DNA of 64,000 nt from Lachnospiraceae bacterium (GCA_031272185.1 JAISUG010000092.1:38520-102519); one strand, 5' to 3'; positions 25,775 to 35,122 are shown, counted from the stretch's first letter. Notes: a model not told the origin generated them from the letters alone. Numbers and translations: made by a program.

Positions 25775-26587
25775 ATGTCAATCGTATCAAAGGTATCTGC
25801 AGTGATGGGCAAGTTGGTCCGGGGCGGGACCCCGGGGGGTGCCCTCGGCGGCCCCGGGCGCCAAACGCAGGGGTCGTGGTTTGGGAAGATCGTGGCGGCA
25901 GCGGCGTTTGCCGCCTTTTCTTTGCCGGTGTTTGCCGGTGTGGCGTATGCCGATATAGGCCCCGGGTTTGCCCAGGGGAACTATGTGGTCATCATCGAGG
26001 GTATTCAGGCGGAGATCGCAGCCGAGCCTTATGGATTCGGGCAGGCGCCGTCAGAGACGTTGTACACCGCCGGACAGGGGGATGAGTTTGCGGCGGTCTC
26101 TGATCTGGGGGACGGCTGGATAGAAGTGGACCTGGGCGACGGGTACGGGTACATACTGCTTAGTGAGGCGGCGCAGTTGTCCATGGTGGAAGAAGACCCG
26201 GATGCCCAGGGGGGTGACGGGGATTTGCGGCAGGCGGTGACGCAGCTCGCGCTGCAGTTCGTGGGCGGGCGGTACCGCTACGGTGGGACCGACCCCAACC
26301 GGGGGGTGGATTGCTCAGGGTTTACCAGTTATGTGCTGAAAAATGCGGCCGGGGTGGACCTGCCCCACTCCTCGGCGGCCCAGGCGGGCGCCGGCAAGGC
26401 GATATCCCCGGAGGAAATCCAGCCGGGTGACCTGGTTTTTTACGGAAACGGGCGTCGCATCAACCATGTGGCCCTGTACATCGGGGACGGGATGGTGGCC
26501 AGCGCATCCAACGAGCGCAACGGGATCATCGTGACCCAGTGGACATACAGGACCCCGATGAAGATCGTGAGCGTGCTGGGGGCGTAG
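25775..26587 (+). CDS. Secreted NlpC/P60 peptidoglycan hydrolase
   Basis: A 270-residue protein with a signal peptide (hydrophobic AAAAFAAFSLPVFAGVAYA near residues 41-59), then an SH3-like domain (EIAAEPYG…GWIEVDLGDGYGYIL), an acidic linker and a C-terminal NlpC/P60 domain. The catalytic cysteine is in GVDCSGF (Cys180) and the histidine in INHVALYIGDG (His231). It should cut peptide cross-links in the cell wall. AAAGGAA at 25761-25767 supports the ATG. The N-terminal region before the hydrophobic stretch is longer than normal and Gly-rich. Confidence 0.93.
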   Translation: MSIVSKVSAVMGKLVRGGTPGGALGGPGRQTQGSWFGKIVAAAAFAAFSLPVFAGVAYADIGPGFAQGNYVVIIEGIQAEIAAEPYGFGQAPSETLYTAGQGDEFAAVSDLGDGWIEVDLGDGYGYILLSEAAQLSMVEEDPDAQGGDGDLRQAVTQLALQFVGGRYRYGGTDPNRGVDCSGFTSYVLKNAAGVDLPHSSAAQAGAGKAISPEEIQPGDLVFYGNGRRINHVALYIGDGMVASASNERNGIIVTQWTYRTPMKIVSVLGA

Positions 26588-26632
26588 CGAGACGCCCGGA
26601 AGGCCCGGCTTTCCGATGATAGCAAAATCTGG

Positions 26633-26661
26633 TTGACAGAATGGCGGGTGGGGAATAAGAT
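26633..26661 (+). promoter_or_regulatory. Promoter of the rRNA methyltransferase gene
   Basis: TTGACA (26633-26638) and TAAGAT (26656-26661) with a 17-base spacer, about 30 bases before the GTG start. Confidence 0.6.
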
Positions 26662-26699
26662 ATAGGTTGTAGACAACACCGGCACAGATTGGAGCAGTC

Positions 26700-27947
26700 G
26701 TGAAGCAGACCTACGAACTTATCGCACCGTGCCATTTTGGGATGGAAGCGGTGCTGAAAAGAGAAATCATCGAACTGGGATATGACATCACGTTGGTGGA
26801 GGACGGGAGGGTGACATTCGTCGGCGACGACGATGCGGTGTGCCGCGCCAACATCTTCCTGCGCAGCGCGGAGCGCGTCCTCATCAAGGCCGGCAGTTTC
26901 AGGGCGGACACCTTCGAGGACCTGTTCCAGGAGGTAAAGGCCATCCCATGGGAGGAGTTTATCCCGAAAAATGGTAAATTCTGGGTAAAAAAAGCTTCGT
27001 CCATACGCAGCAAGCTCTTCAGCCCATCGGACATCCAGTCCATCGTGAAAAAGGCCATGGTGGAGCGGATGAAACAGCATTACCACATAGAGACCTTCCC
27101 GGAGGACGGCACCGCATACCCTCTGCGGGTGTTCCTTAACAAGGACACGGCCGTGGTGGGCCTGGACACCTCCGGCGAGTCGCTGCACAAACGCGGGTAC
27201 AGGGCCCTGGGCGGGGCGGCTCCCATCTCCGAGACATTGGCGGCGGCCATCATACTGCTGGGGCACTGGAACAAGAAACGGCCCCTGGTTGACCCATTCT
27301 GCGGGAGCGGCACATTCCTGATAGAGGCGGCCATGCTGGCGGCGGGCATAGCCCCGGGCGCGAACCGGGCTTTCCTGGCGGAGGATTGGGGCAACCTCAT
27401 ACCGAAACGGCGCTGGTACGACGCTTTCGAGGAGGCCAGGGAGCAGGAGTCGCCCGACCCCGACGTGGATTTGCAGGGGTACGACATCGATCCGGAGGTC
27501 ATTTCCATCGCGCGGCACAATGCCTCCGAAGCCGGGGTGGGGGACATGGTGCATTTCCAGCAGCGCGCATTTTCCGAGTTCCACCACCCGAAGAAATACG
27601 GGTATGTGATCACCAACCCGCCATACGGGGAGAGGGTGGAGCAGGAGGGGCTTGCCGAGCTGTATGGGCAGATCGGCGAACGCATCAAGGAAATGGACAC
27701 ATGGACATTCCTGATGATCACCGCATGCGAGGAAGCGGAAAAGTGGATTGGCAAAAAAGCGGACAAAAACCGCAAATTATATAACGGCATGATGAAAACC
27801 TACCTTTACCAATACTCCGGCACGAAGCCACCCAAGCCCGCCGAAAAGAGGACAGACATCGGGGTCTGGCGCGCCCCCGAGGCCCAGGATGACGGGCAGC
27901 ATGGAGGGGGGTACCCCGAGGCCCAGTCCCAAGTGTTCCTGCCATGA
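26700..27947 (+). CDS. THUMP-domain class I RNA methyltransferase (RlmL-like)
   Basis: A 415-residue enzyme with an N-terminal THUMP RNA-binding region and a Rossmann methyltransferase domain. SAM-binding LVDPFCGSGTFLIEAA lies near residue 196, and the catalytic VITNPPYGER near residue 304, matching N2-guanine methyltransferases of 23S rRNA (YpsC/RlmL group). The start is GTG with GGAG five bases upstream. The C-terminal ~35 residues (after KPAEKRTDIGVWRA) are low in complexity and probably an extension. It is followed closely by rdgB and yfcE, probably one operon. Confidence 0.93.
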   Translation: MKQTYELIAPCHFGMEAVLKREIIELGYDITLVEDGRVTFVGDDDAVCRANIFLRSAERVLIKAGSFRADTFEDLFQEVKAIPWEEFIPKNGKFWVKKASSIRSKLFSPSDIQSIVKKAMVERMKQHYHIETFPEDGTAYPLRVFLNKDTAVVGLDTSGESLHKRGYRALGGAAPISETLAAAIILLGHWNKKRPLVDPFCGSGTFLIEAAMLAAGIAPGANRAFLAEDWGNLIPKRRWYDAFEEAREQESPDPDVDLQGYDIDPEVISIARHNASEAGVGDMVHFQQRAFSEFHHPKKYGYVITNPPYGERVEQEGLAELYGQIGERIKEMDTWTFLMITACEEAEKWIGKKADKNRKLYNGMMKTYLYQYSGTKPPKPAEKRTDIGVWRAPEAQDDGQHGGGYPEAQSQVFLP

Positions 27948-27991
27948 CGGGCGGGGAAGCGTCACCGCTGCAAAAGGGGCAGTAAGAGACC

Positions 27992-28660
27992 ATGGACAGT
28001 CAGGACGAAGCCAAGGCCAACGAATCCAAGGCCAACCAAACCCAGACGGTCGAAGCCGTGACGGGGCGGGTCGTGTTCGCCACGTCCAACAAAGGCAAGA
28101 TCGCCGAGATCCAAGCCATCCTGGCGGACTGGGGGGTCCCGGTGCTGACCATGGCCCAGGCGGGGTTTTCGGGGGATATAACCGAAGATGGCGACACATT
28201 TGCGGACAATGCGCTCATCAAGGCCCGGGCTGTGTGGGCCCAGACCAAGGGCCTGGTGATGGCGGATGATTCCGGGCTGTGCGTGGATGCGCTGGGCGGC
28301 GAGCCTGGGGTGCTTTCCGCCAGGTACCTGGGCGAGGACACGCCCTACAGCCGGAAAAACCAAGCGATCATCGACCGGCTGTCAGGCGCGGCCGGGCAGG
28401 AGAGGTCCGCCAGGTTTACCAGCGCCATCGCCGCAGTGGCGCCGGATGGCCGGGAGTTCGTGACCCAGGCGGATGTGGAGGGCCTCATCGCATACGAGCC
28501 GGCGGGGGACGGCGGGTTCGGGTATGACCCGATTTTCATCGTGCCGCAATACGGCAAAACCACGGCGCAGATGACGATGGAGGAAAAGAACGGGCTGAGC
28601 CACCGGGGCAAGGCGTTGCGCATGATGAAAGAACTGCTGGAAAGAACAGGCATCGTATAG
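27992..28660 (+). CDS. rdgB: XTP/dITP diphosphatase (RdgB/HAM1)
   Basis: A 222-residue house-cleaning pyrophosphatase that removes dITP, dUTP analogues and XTP from the nucleotide pool. Family motifs: VVFATSNKGKIAEIQ, MADDSGLCVDALGGEPGV and GDGGFGYDPIF, then LSHRGKALR. The N-terminus carries about 25 extra residues with a repeated KANES/KANQ pattern, absent from typical members (about 200 residues). AAAAGGGG lies upstream at a rather long distance; a start further in would be non-ATG. Confidence 0.94.
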   Translation: MDSQDEAKANESKANQTQTVEAVTGRVVFATSNKGKIAEIQAILADWGVPVLTMAQAGFSGDITEDGDTFADNALIKARAVWAQTKGLVMADDSGLCVDALGGEPGVLSARYLGEDTPYSRKNQAIIDRLSGAAGQERSARFTSAIAAVAPDGREFVTQADVEGLIAYEPAGDGGFGYDPIFIVPQYGKTTAQMTMEEKNGLSHRGKALRMMKELLERTGIV

Positions 28661-28720
28661 GGCGGGTTGGGGTTGCCGGAAATTCTGGCTTGATGTATGG
28701 GCTTCGGGGGTTAGGGCAGG

Positions 28721-29233
28721 ATGAAAATACTCATCGTCAGCGACACTCACAGGCGGGATGAAAACCTTAAGGCAGTGATCGACAAACTGTCACCCATCGA
28801 TGCCCTGATCCACCTGGGGGATTCGGAAGGCAGCGAGAACCTCATCGCGGGATGGGTGAACCCTGGGTGCCGGGTGGAGATTGTGTCCGGCAACAACGAT
28901 TTCTTCTCGTCGCTGGAGAAAGAAAAGGTCATAATGCTGGGGCCGTACCGCACTTTTCTGACCCATGGGCATTACTACGGCGTCAATTTCGGAACCGAGC
29001 GCATGTTCGAAGAAACGGAAGACCGGGAATGCCAGATAGGCATGTTCGGGCACACACACCGCCCATCCCTGGAACAAAAAGGCGGGATCACGGTGCTCAA
29101 CCCGGGCAGCATATCTTATCCCCGCCAGGAAGGGAGATGCCCCTCGTACATCCTGATGGAAATAGATGCCAAAGGCGAGGCGCACTACACCATCAACTAC
29201 CTGCCGGGGGCGCTCAAGCGGCAGTGGGAGTGA
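28721..29233 (+). CDS. Metallophosphoesterase, YfcE/MJ0936 family
   Basis: A 170-residue calcineurin-like phosphodiesterase. All metal-binding motifs are visible: SDTHRRDENL, HLGDSEGS, SGNNDFF, THGHYYGV and FGHTHRPS. Members hydrolyse phosphodiesters in vitro; the cellular substrate is unclear. The pair RdgB plus YfcE is a common neighbour combination. AGGGCAGG precedes the ATG. Confidence 0.94.
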   Translation: MKILIVSDTHRRDENLKAVIDKLSPIDALIHLGDSEGSENLIAGWVNPGCRVEIVSGNNDFFSSLEKEKVIMLGPYRTFLTHGHYYGVNFGTERMFEETEDRECQIGMFGHTHRPSLEQKGGITVLNPGSISYPRQEGRCPSYILMEIDAKGEAHYTINYLPGALKRQWE

Positions 29234-29290
29234 TGCGGCGTCTGGGCGGCTTGGTCGGGCCCCGGCGGCGGCGCGATCTGTAACCACTAT

Positions 29291-29307
29291 GCCGGAATTT
29301 TTCCGGC
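29291..29307 (+). terminator. Hairpin after yfcE
   Basis: GCCGGAA pairs perfectly with TTCCGGC around TTT; no T-run follows, so this is a weak terminator candidate just upstream of the tRNA promoter. Confidence 0.45.
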
Positions 29308-29323
29308 GGGGCCAACAATGTGG

Positions 29324-29352
29324 TTGACAAGGTGGTTTTTTTCTTATATAAT
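29324..29352 (+). promoter_or_regulatory. Consensus promoter of the tRNA cluster
   Basis: TTGACA (29324-29329) and TATAAT (29347-29352), both perfect, separated by 17 bases. This is the strongest promoter in the window, about 40 bases before tRNA-Pro. Confidence 0.85.
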
Positions 29353-29392
29353 AGCACTTGCGCCTTTGGGCGGCCAATCATTCTCGGCAGTT

Positions 29393-29467
29393 CGGGGTGT
29401 GGCTCAGCTTGGCTAGAGCGCCTGGTTTGGGACCAGGAAGTCGCAGGTTCAAATCCTGTCACCCCGA
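29393..29467 (+). tRNA. tRNA-Pro (TGG)
   Basis: Cloverleaf complete: acceptor CGGGGTG/CACCCCG, anticodon stem CCTGG/CCAGG around TTTGGGA, T-loop GGTTCAAATCC. The discriminator is A and no CCA is encoded. Confidence 0.96.
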
Positions 29468-29495
29468 TTGTGTTTACGTTTCCGGGCGTATCATT

Positions 29496-29566
29496 GCGGG
29501 TGTAGTTCAATGGCAGAACACTAGCCTTCCAAGCTAGACACGTGGGTTCGATTCCCATCACCCGCT
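29496..29566 (+). tRNA. tRNA-Gly (TCC)
   Basis: Acceptor GCGGGTG/CACCCGC, anticodon stem CTAGC/GCTAG with anticodon TCC, T-arm GGGTTCGATTCCC. No CCA encoded. Confidence 0.96.
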
Positions 29567-29569
29567 TCG

Positions 29570-29643
<74 letters not shown>

Positions 29644-29730
29644 TTTGCCACAGGGTTTGGCACAGGCAGTTTCATCGGGCAGCCCCCGGGATGAATGGGT
29701 TTTGGCGAAGGGTTGCGGTGCAGGCGCAAG

Positions 29731-29817
29731 AAGCGTCGGCGCAAACGGGCAGGCGATTCGCCGAGAGGGAAGTTGCCGGACATTGCGGCGCACGCTCAGT
29801 AAGCGTCGGCGCAAACG
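29731..29817 (+). repeat. Spacer duplication between tRNA-Arg and tRNA-His, period 70
   Basis: AAGCGTCGGCGCAAACG occurs at 29731 and 29801. The rest of the 179-base spacer holds nothing recognisable. Confidence 0.75.
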
Positions 29818-29822
29818 AATAT

Positions 29823-29897
29823 GGTGGGTATAGCGCAGTTGGTTAGCGCGCCAGATTGTGGCTCTGGAGGCCCTGGGTTCGAACCCCAGTATCCACC
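29823..29897 (+). tRNA. tRNA-His (GTG)
   Basis: Anticodon stem CCAGA/TCTGG with GTG; the extra 5' G typical of tRNA-His is encoded at 29823 opposite discriminator C. Acceptor GTGGGTA/TATCCAC has one G-T pair. No CCA encoded. Confidence 0.96.
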
Positions 29898-30051
29898 CTG
29901 GTATCTTATGGCCGTACAAATAGCGGCTACGAAAAACCGTATCGGCCGTAAGGACATGAGCGTACGCATCCCGGCTTGGGGTCTTGGGATGTATGCGCAG
30001 GGTTGGCTGTCAGGGGTTGGGGCTGTCAGGAGTTTTATGGAGCCGCGATTT

Positions 30052-30123
30052 TGGGCTATAGCCAAGCGGTAAGGCACAGGACTTTGACTCCTGCACTCGC
30101 TGGTTCGAATCCAGCTAGCCCAG
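30052..30123 (+). tRNA. tRNA-Gln (TTG)
   Basis: Acceptor TGGGCTA/TAGCCCA, anticodon stem CAGGA/TCCTG with TTG, T-arm CTGGTTCGAATCCAG. No CCA encoded. Confidence 0.96.
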
Positions 30124-30127
30124 TCAG

Positions 30128-30200
30128 GGGCGTGTAGCTCAGGTGGTAGAGCACTTGACTTTTAATCAAGTTGTCCGGGGTTCGAACCCCCGCACGCTCA
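30128..30200 (+). tRNA. tRNA-Lys (TTT)
   Basis: Acceptor GGGCGTG/CACGCTC with one G-T pair, anticodon stem CTTGA/TCAAG with TTT, T-arm GGGGTTCGAACCCC. No CCA encoded. Confidence 0.96.
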
Positions 30201-30283
30201 TCTATGGTATTGCAACGCAAACTGAACCTTGCGCGAAGTTGAGACTGATTTCGGACGAGCATTGTTTGGTTGGTGGAGCGATA
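30200..30283 (+). repeat. Dispersed repeat family, copy B
   Basis: Begins directly at the 3' end of tRNA-Lys with ATCTATGGTAT, then a core (from ACCTTGCGCGAAGTTG to GTTGGTGGAGC) shared with 8291-8375 (minus strand) and 44900-44984. Confidence 0.7.
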
Positions 30284-30391
30284 ACAAGCTGTTAACGGGA
30301 TATCGGCGCATTGGTTCATGGCTAAGGGCACCGGGCAGGGGTGCCGGCGGGTGTTGTTGACGCAGACCGATGCGACGGCGTACTGAGTTTT

Positions 30392-30471
30392 GCGGATGTG
30401 GCGGAATGGCAGACGCGCTAGACTTAGGATCTAGTGTCCCAGACGTGCAGGTTCAAGTCCTGTCATCCGCA
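30392..30471 (+). tRNA. tRNA-Leu (TAG)
   Basis: Acceptor GCGGATG/CATCCGC, anticodon stem CTAGA/TCTAG with TAG, short variable arm as seen for class II tRNAs, T-arm GCAGGTTCAAGTCCTGT. No CCA encoded. Confidence 0.94.
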
Positions 30472-30506
30472 TCGTGTTGATTTGCAGCTATGGGCGCCGA
30501 CCACAG

Positions 30507-30613
30507 GGTGGACGGTGCCTTTTGTTTCTGGGATGTCTGCCATCTGTGCGGTTAGGTATGTGTACCAACCGTTGCCGGTGGACGGTGCCCTTTGTTTCTG
30601 GGATGTCTGCCAT
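30507..30613 (+). repeat. Tandem duplication after tRNA-Leu, period 70
   Basis: A 37-base sequence at 30507-30543 recurs at 30577-30613 with one mismatch. Confidence 0.9.
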
Positions 30614-30715
30614 GCCGGATGGTGCACCGGGCACCGACCGGCAGCGTGGGATGGATTCATTGTTTCAGGGATATTTGCCGCCATTTGCATGCCTCTTTGT
30701 CTGAATTTTGGGCAG

Positions 30716-30752
30716 AAAAAAGCCATCCATTTAGGGAATGAATGGCTTTTTT
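30716..30752. terminator. Bidirectional terminator of the tRNA transcript
   Basis: AAAAAAGCCATCCATT pairs with AATGAATGGCTTTTTT (one mismatch) around TAGGG. A-run and T-run allow termination on both strands. Confidence 0.85.
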
Positions 30753-31040
30753 CACATCTTGTTGGACTTACCTCCAGTGAAGATGAATGTACTTGGAAGA
30801 GCAAGGTAAAAGATAATGGCAGTAATCTTTTTGGACAAACGAGTTCATGCTCTCCACCAAAGGCAACTCCGATTGCGGATTTTGGATCTACGCATATAGA
30901 ATACCAAATTTAGGGAAAGAAATCAATAGGATTGTAAAAAACGGCACGGTTCAGGCATAAAATTGCACACTTGACAATTTTTACGCCAGTTTGGTCATCC
31001 GCCGCCCAAAAACACCCTTTTCTTTTTAGCGTTGATGATT
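30753..31040. other. AT-richer intergenic stretch, no gene recognised
   Basis: This 290-base interval is poorer in GC than its surroundings. Only short open frames occur, with no family resemblance. A TTGACA at 30971 lacks a good partner. It may be the remnant of a lost gene. Confidence 0.5.
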
Positions 31041-31053
31041 TATACTATAGGGC

Positions 31054-33879
31054 ATGGACGCAAAAGTTTTAAAAACCCTGGAATACGACAAGGTCATCGC
31101 CCAGCTTTGCGAATACGCCACCTGCGGGCCGGGGCGGGCCATTTGCGCGCAGCTGGAACCCATGGCCGACGTAGGCCCTGTCCGCATGGCACTGCGGGAA
31201 ACTTCGGATGCAGGTGACCGCATCCGCCTGAAAGGCAACATCTCTTTCGGCAATGTCTCGGACATCGGGCCCTCCATCAGACGCCTGGAGGTGGGGGGGA
31301 CGCTCACGGCGGGCGAACTGCTGGCTGTGGGGAAAGTGCTGGGGACAGCGGCCGCAGCGCGCACATACGGCGTTTCCGACGCGCAGCAGGTCCGGGCGCC
31401 CGCCGAAGCGAGGAAACCGCCTGCCCCGGGCGGCGCAGGAAGGGAAGCACACCCGGGCGGCGACAGGGAAACCAACCTCGGGGGGAGGGAGGGAGCCAGT
31501 GGCAACCAGGGAGCCAACCCCCAGGGGGGGGAGGGCTCCGGCGGCAGTGACGCCACCATACATGGCGGCACCATACATGGCGGCACCATACATGGCGACA
31601 CCATGCCTAGCGGCACCGACATGCTGGACGGGTACTTCTCGCTGCTGGATCCCCTGACGCCGATTTCGAGGGAAATCAACCGATGCATATTGGCCGCCGA
31701 CGAGATCGCCGACGACGCCAGCCCGGGGCTGGCCAAGGTGCGGCGCGCCATGCGCGTCACCGGGGAGAAAGTTCGTACACAGCTGGCGGGTGTGCTAAGC
31801 GCCAGCCGGAGCTACCTGCAGGAGGCTGTGATCACCATCCGCGACGGGCGATACTGCCTGCCGGTGAAGTCCGAGCACAAAGCCCAGGTGCCGGGCATGG
31901 TCCACGACCAGTCCGCCACCGGCGCCACATTGTTCATAGAGCCTATGTCGGTGGTGAACCTGAACAATGAGCTGCGGGAGCTGGAAATCGCCGAAAAGCG
32001 CGAAATCGAGGCGGTGCTGGCCAAACTCAGCGGGGATCTGGCCCCCCACACTGAGAGCCTGTCCTCGGATCTGTCAGTGCTGTCCACCTTGGACTTCATC
32101 TTTGCGAAGGCGAAGTACGGCGCGGCCATGAAGGCCAATGAGCCAAGGATGAATGAGCGCGGTTTCCTGAACATCAAGCAGGGGCGCCACCCGCTCCTGC
32201 CCAAGGAAAAGGTGGTGCCCATAGACGTGTACCTGGGGAAGGCATTTGATTTGCTGGTGGTGACGGGGCCGAACACCGGGGGGAAGACGGTTGCGCTGAA
32301 AACCGTGGGGCTTTTGACGCTCATGGGGCAGTCGGGGCTGCATATCCCCGCATACGACGGGTCGGAGCTGGCCCTGTTCTCCCAGGTGTTTGCGGACATC
32401 GGCGACGAACAGAGCATCGAGCAGAGCCTGTCCACATTTTCCGGGCACATGGCGAACATCGTCCGGATATTGGAAAAGGCGGACAGCAACTCCCTGTGCC
32501 TCTTCGACGAGCTGGGGGCGGGGACGGACCCCACGGAGGGGGCGGCTCTGGCCATCGCCATCCTGACGTTTTTGCACAACCTGCGCTGCAGGGTCATGGC
32601 CACCACGCACTACAGCGAGCTGAAAGTGTTCGCGCTTACCGAGGCGGGGGTGGAAAACGCTTCCTGCGAATTTGACGTCGAGACGCTCAAACCCACCTAC
32701 AGGCTGCTCATAGGCGTGCCCGGCAAAAGCAATGCATTCGCCATATCGTCAAAGCTGGGGCTCCCGGACCATATCATCGACGAAGCGAAAAAGCACCTGG
32801 AAAAACAGGACGAGGCATTCGAGGACGTGCTGGCCAGGCTGGAAGAAAGCCGCAAAGAACTGGAAAGGGCGAACATCCGGCTGTCAGCGGACCGCCAGGA
32901 ATACGACCGCCGGGAAGCGGAACTGGCAAAGAAAGAGGGGCAGTTTGCCCAGGAGCGGGACGCGAAGCTGCGCAAAGCCGGGGAGGAGGCCAGGGACATC
33001 CTGAAAAACGCCCGGGACGTGGCGGACGAAACGATGAAATCCGTCAGGAAACTGGCGCAAAACCCACACCTGGAGGCGGAACTGGAAAAGGAACGACAGA
33101 AGATACGGGCAGCCCAGGAAAAGGCCGACGAGGCGTTGCGCATCAAGACGAAGAGCGTCCCGCAAAAGGCGGTGAAGCCCAACCAGCTTCGCATCGGCGA
33201 CGAGGTGAGGGTTCTGTCCATGAACCTGAATGGGCGGGTGTTGACGCTGCCCAACACCAAAGGCGACCTGACGGTGCAGATGGGAATCCTCAACGCCCAG
33301 GTGAATGTCAAGGACCTGGCATTGGCGGCGGGCAGCGACGGCGCCAAAAGCGCAGGTGCCAGGCCCGGCCGCCCGGGAGCCGGGGGGGGCGCCCGGCAGG
33401 GGGCCGGCCCCGACGGGCATGGTAGTTACGTAGACGGGCAAGAGGCTCATGGGGGTGGCGGCCAGGGCAGTTACGGAGGCCAGGGCGGCTACGGAGGCCA
33501 GGGCGGCTACGGAGGCCAGGGCGGTTACGGAGGCCAGGGCGGCTACGGAGGCCAGGGCGGCTACGGCAGCCAGGGCAGCTACGGAGGTTACGGCGGAACC
33601 TCCGCAGGGTATATCTCCGCTTCCAAGGCGGCCGCCATATCGCCGGAGATCAACCTGATAGGGAAGACCGTGGACGAGGCCATGCCTGAAATGGAAAAAT
33701 ACCTGGACGACGCTTACCTCTCCCACTTGCGGCAGGTGCGGGTGGTCCACGGGAGGGGCACCGGCGCACTGAAAGCGGCGGTGCACCGTCGCCTGAAGCA
33801 GCTGAAATATGTGGATGATTTCCGGCTGGGGGCATACGGGGAGGGCGACACAGGCGTGACCATCGTGACGTTCAAGTGA
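31054..33879 (+). CDS. mutS2: MutS2 family ATPase/endonuclease with Smr domain
   Basis: A 941-residue protein, about 150 longer than usual. The N-terminus MDAKVLKTLEYDKVIAQL is canonical. Walker A TGPNTGGKT lies near residue 404, Walker B LCLFDELGAGTDPTEG near 480, then a coiled-coil region and a C-terminal Smr nuclease domain (INLIGKTVDEAM to VTIVTFK, from residue ~866, with HGRGTGALK). MutS2 limits recombination and rescues collided ribosomes. Two in-frame repeat insertions explain the length: three IHGGT-like repeats (15 bases each, about 31556-31600) and six or so GGQGGY repeats (18 bases each, about 33474-33590). There is no good ribosome binding site, and TATACT at 31041 lies 8 bases before the ATG. 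Confidence 0.95.
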   Translation: MDAKVLKTLEYDKVIAQLCEYATCGPGRAICAQLEPMADVGPVRMALRETSDAGDRIRLKGNISFGNVSDIGPSIRRLEVGGTLTAGELLAVGKVLGTAAAARTYGVSDAQQVRAPAEARKPPAPGGAGREAHPGGDRETNLGGREGASGNQGANPQGGEGSGGSDATIHGGTIHGGTIHGDTMPSGTDMLDGYFSLLDPLTPISREINRCILAADEIADDASPGLAKVRRAMRVTGEKVRTQLAGVLSASRSYLQEAVITIRDGRYCLPVKSEHKAQVPGMVHDQSATGATLFIEPMSVVNLNNELRELEIAEKREIEAVLAKLSGDLAPHTESLSSDLSVLSTLDFIFAKAKYGAAMKANEPRMNERGFLNIKQGRHPLLPKEKVVPIDVYLGKAFDLLVVTGPNTGGKTVALKTVGLLTLMGQSGLHIPAYDGSELALFSQVFADIGDEQSIEQSLSTFSGHMANIVRILEKADSNSLCLFDELGAGTDPTEGAALAIAILTFLHNLRCRVMATTHYSELKVFALTEAGVENASCEFDVETLKPTYRLLIGVPGKSNAFAISSKLGLPDHIIDEAKKHLEKQDEAFEDVLARLEESRKELERANIRLSADRQEYDRREAELAKKEGQFAQERDAKLRKAGEEARDILKNARDVADETMKSVRKLAQNPHLEAELEKERQKIRAAQEKADEALRIKTKSVPQKAVKPNQLRIGDEVRVLSMNLNGRVLTLPNTKGDLTVQMGILNAQVNVKDLALAAGSDGAKSAGARPGRPGAGGGARQGAGPDGHGSYVDGQEAHGGGGQGSYGGQGGYGGQGGYGGQGGYGGQGGYGGQGGYGSQGSYGGYGGTSAGYISASKAAAISPEINLIGKTVDEAMPEMEKYLDDAYLSHLRQVRVVHGRGTGALKAAVHRRLKQLKYVDDFRLGAYGEGDTGVTIVTFK

Positions 33880-33888
33880 ACGTGGGAT

Positions 33889-33997
33889 TGCATGGGCTTT
33901 AGGGGGCGAGGCACCCCATCGTCGCATAGGCTGTGATGGCGGCCTGTAGGTGTACAGGCTGCATGGGCTTAAGGGGCGGGGCATCCCATCGTCGTAT
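33889..33997 (+). repeat. Tandem duplication between mutS2 and hflK, period 71
   Basis: About 38 bases beginning TGCATGGGCTT at 33889 recur at 33960 with a few changes. Confidence 0.85.
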
Positions 33998-34072
33998 TGA
34001 TGGTGAAACGTGATTGGATCCCGTTTGCCATAAAAGGAATGATCCAGGGGAACCGGAAAGGAGGGCGGGGCA

Positions 34073-35122
34073 TTGGAAACATATGACCCCAGGCGGGAGG
34101 AACTATTCAACAAGGGGAAACGCATCGGGAAGATCGCCGTCATAGTCGCGGTGGTGGTGTTCGTGGTGCTGCCCCTGGTTTTTGGGAGCTATTACCATGT
34201 GGAGGTCCAGGAGCAGGCGGTGGTGACCACATTCGGCGTGCCCAGGGCGGTGGCCGATCCCGGGCTGCATTTCAAAATCCCACTGGTACAGCAGGTGACA
34301 CTGGTGAACACCACCATCAGGGGGTTCGCCATCGGGTATGACGCCACGAACAACACCGCGACGCCCGAAGATTCGGTGATGATCACCAACGACTACAACT
34401 TCGTCAATGTGGATTTCTTCGTGGAATACAAAGTATCCGACCCGGTAAGCGCGCTGTATGCGTCCCAGAACCCCGAGCTGATCCTCCAAAACATCAGCCG
34501 CAGCTGCATACGCACGGTGGTGAGCGGGTATGACGTGGACACGGTGCTGACCACGGGTAAGAACGAGATCCAGGCGGCCATCAAGGAGATGATCGTGGCG
34601 AAGCTGGATGAGCACGACATCGGCCTACAGCTGGTGAACATCACCATCCAGGACTCCGAACCGCCCACCGTGGAAGTCATGGAGGCGTTCAAATCCGTGG
34701 AAAATGCCAAGCAGGGCAAAGAGACTGCAATCAACAACGCCAACCGCTACCGCAACGAAAAACTGCCCGGCGCCACAGCGCAGATCGACCAGATCATGCA
34801 GGTGGCGGAATCCACCAAGACCCAGCGCATCAACGAAGCCAATGCGGAAGTGGCCAAGTTCAACGCCATGTATGCGGAGTACGTGAAGAACCCTGAGGTG
34901 ACCAAGAAGCGCATGTACTATGAGGCCATGGAGGATATCCTGCCGAACCTTAAGGTGATTATCGACGGCACGGGGCAAACGGAAACCCTCCTGCCTTTGG
35001 ACACCTTTGGGGGGACATCCACAGGGGGCGCCCCATCCGGCACGGGCAGCCAAAGCGGCGCCGGAAACTCTGCGGGTAGCTCATCGGGAAGCGCGGTCAG
35101 CCAGACGGAGGTGACACCATGA
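34073..35122 (+). CDS. hflK: HflK-like SPFH membrane protein
   Basis: A 349-residue band-7/SPFH protein. One N-terminal transmembrane helix (residues ~21-42, IAVIVAVVVFVVLPLVFGSY) is followed by the SPFH domain (VEVQEQAVVTTFGVPRAVAD…) and a long helical region, ending in a Gly/Ser-rich tail. HflK pairs with HflC to form a membrane cage around FtsH. The start is TTG, fixed by AAGGAGG at 34058-34064 and by the position of the helix. Its stop overlaps the hflC start (ATGA). Confidence 0.92.
   Translation: METYDPRREELFNKGKRIGKIAVIVAVVVFVVLPLVFGSYYHVEVQEQAVVTTFGVPRAVADPGLHFKIPLVQQVTLVNTTIRGFAIGYDATNNTATPEDSVMITNDYNFVNVDFFVEYKVSDPVSALYASQNPELILQNISRSCIRTVVSGYDVDTVLTTGKNEIQAAIKEMIVAKLDEHDIGLQLVNITIQDSEPPTVEVMEAFKSVENAKQGKETAINNANRYRNEKLPGATAQIDQIMQVAESTKTQRINEANAEVAKFNAMYAEYVKNPEVTKKRMYYEAMEDILPNLKVIIDGTGQTETLLPLDTFGGTSTGGAPSGTGSQSGAGNSAGSSSGSAVSQTEVTP

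Noticed and set aside
23710..25812. 700-codon open frame on the minus strand
   Set aside because: It lies entirely antisense to the ABC-class ATPase, whose motifs are intact; it has no family resemblance and results from high GC.
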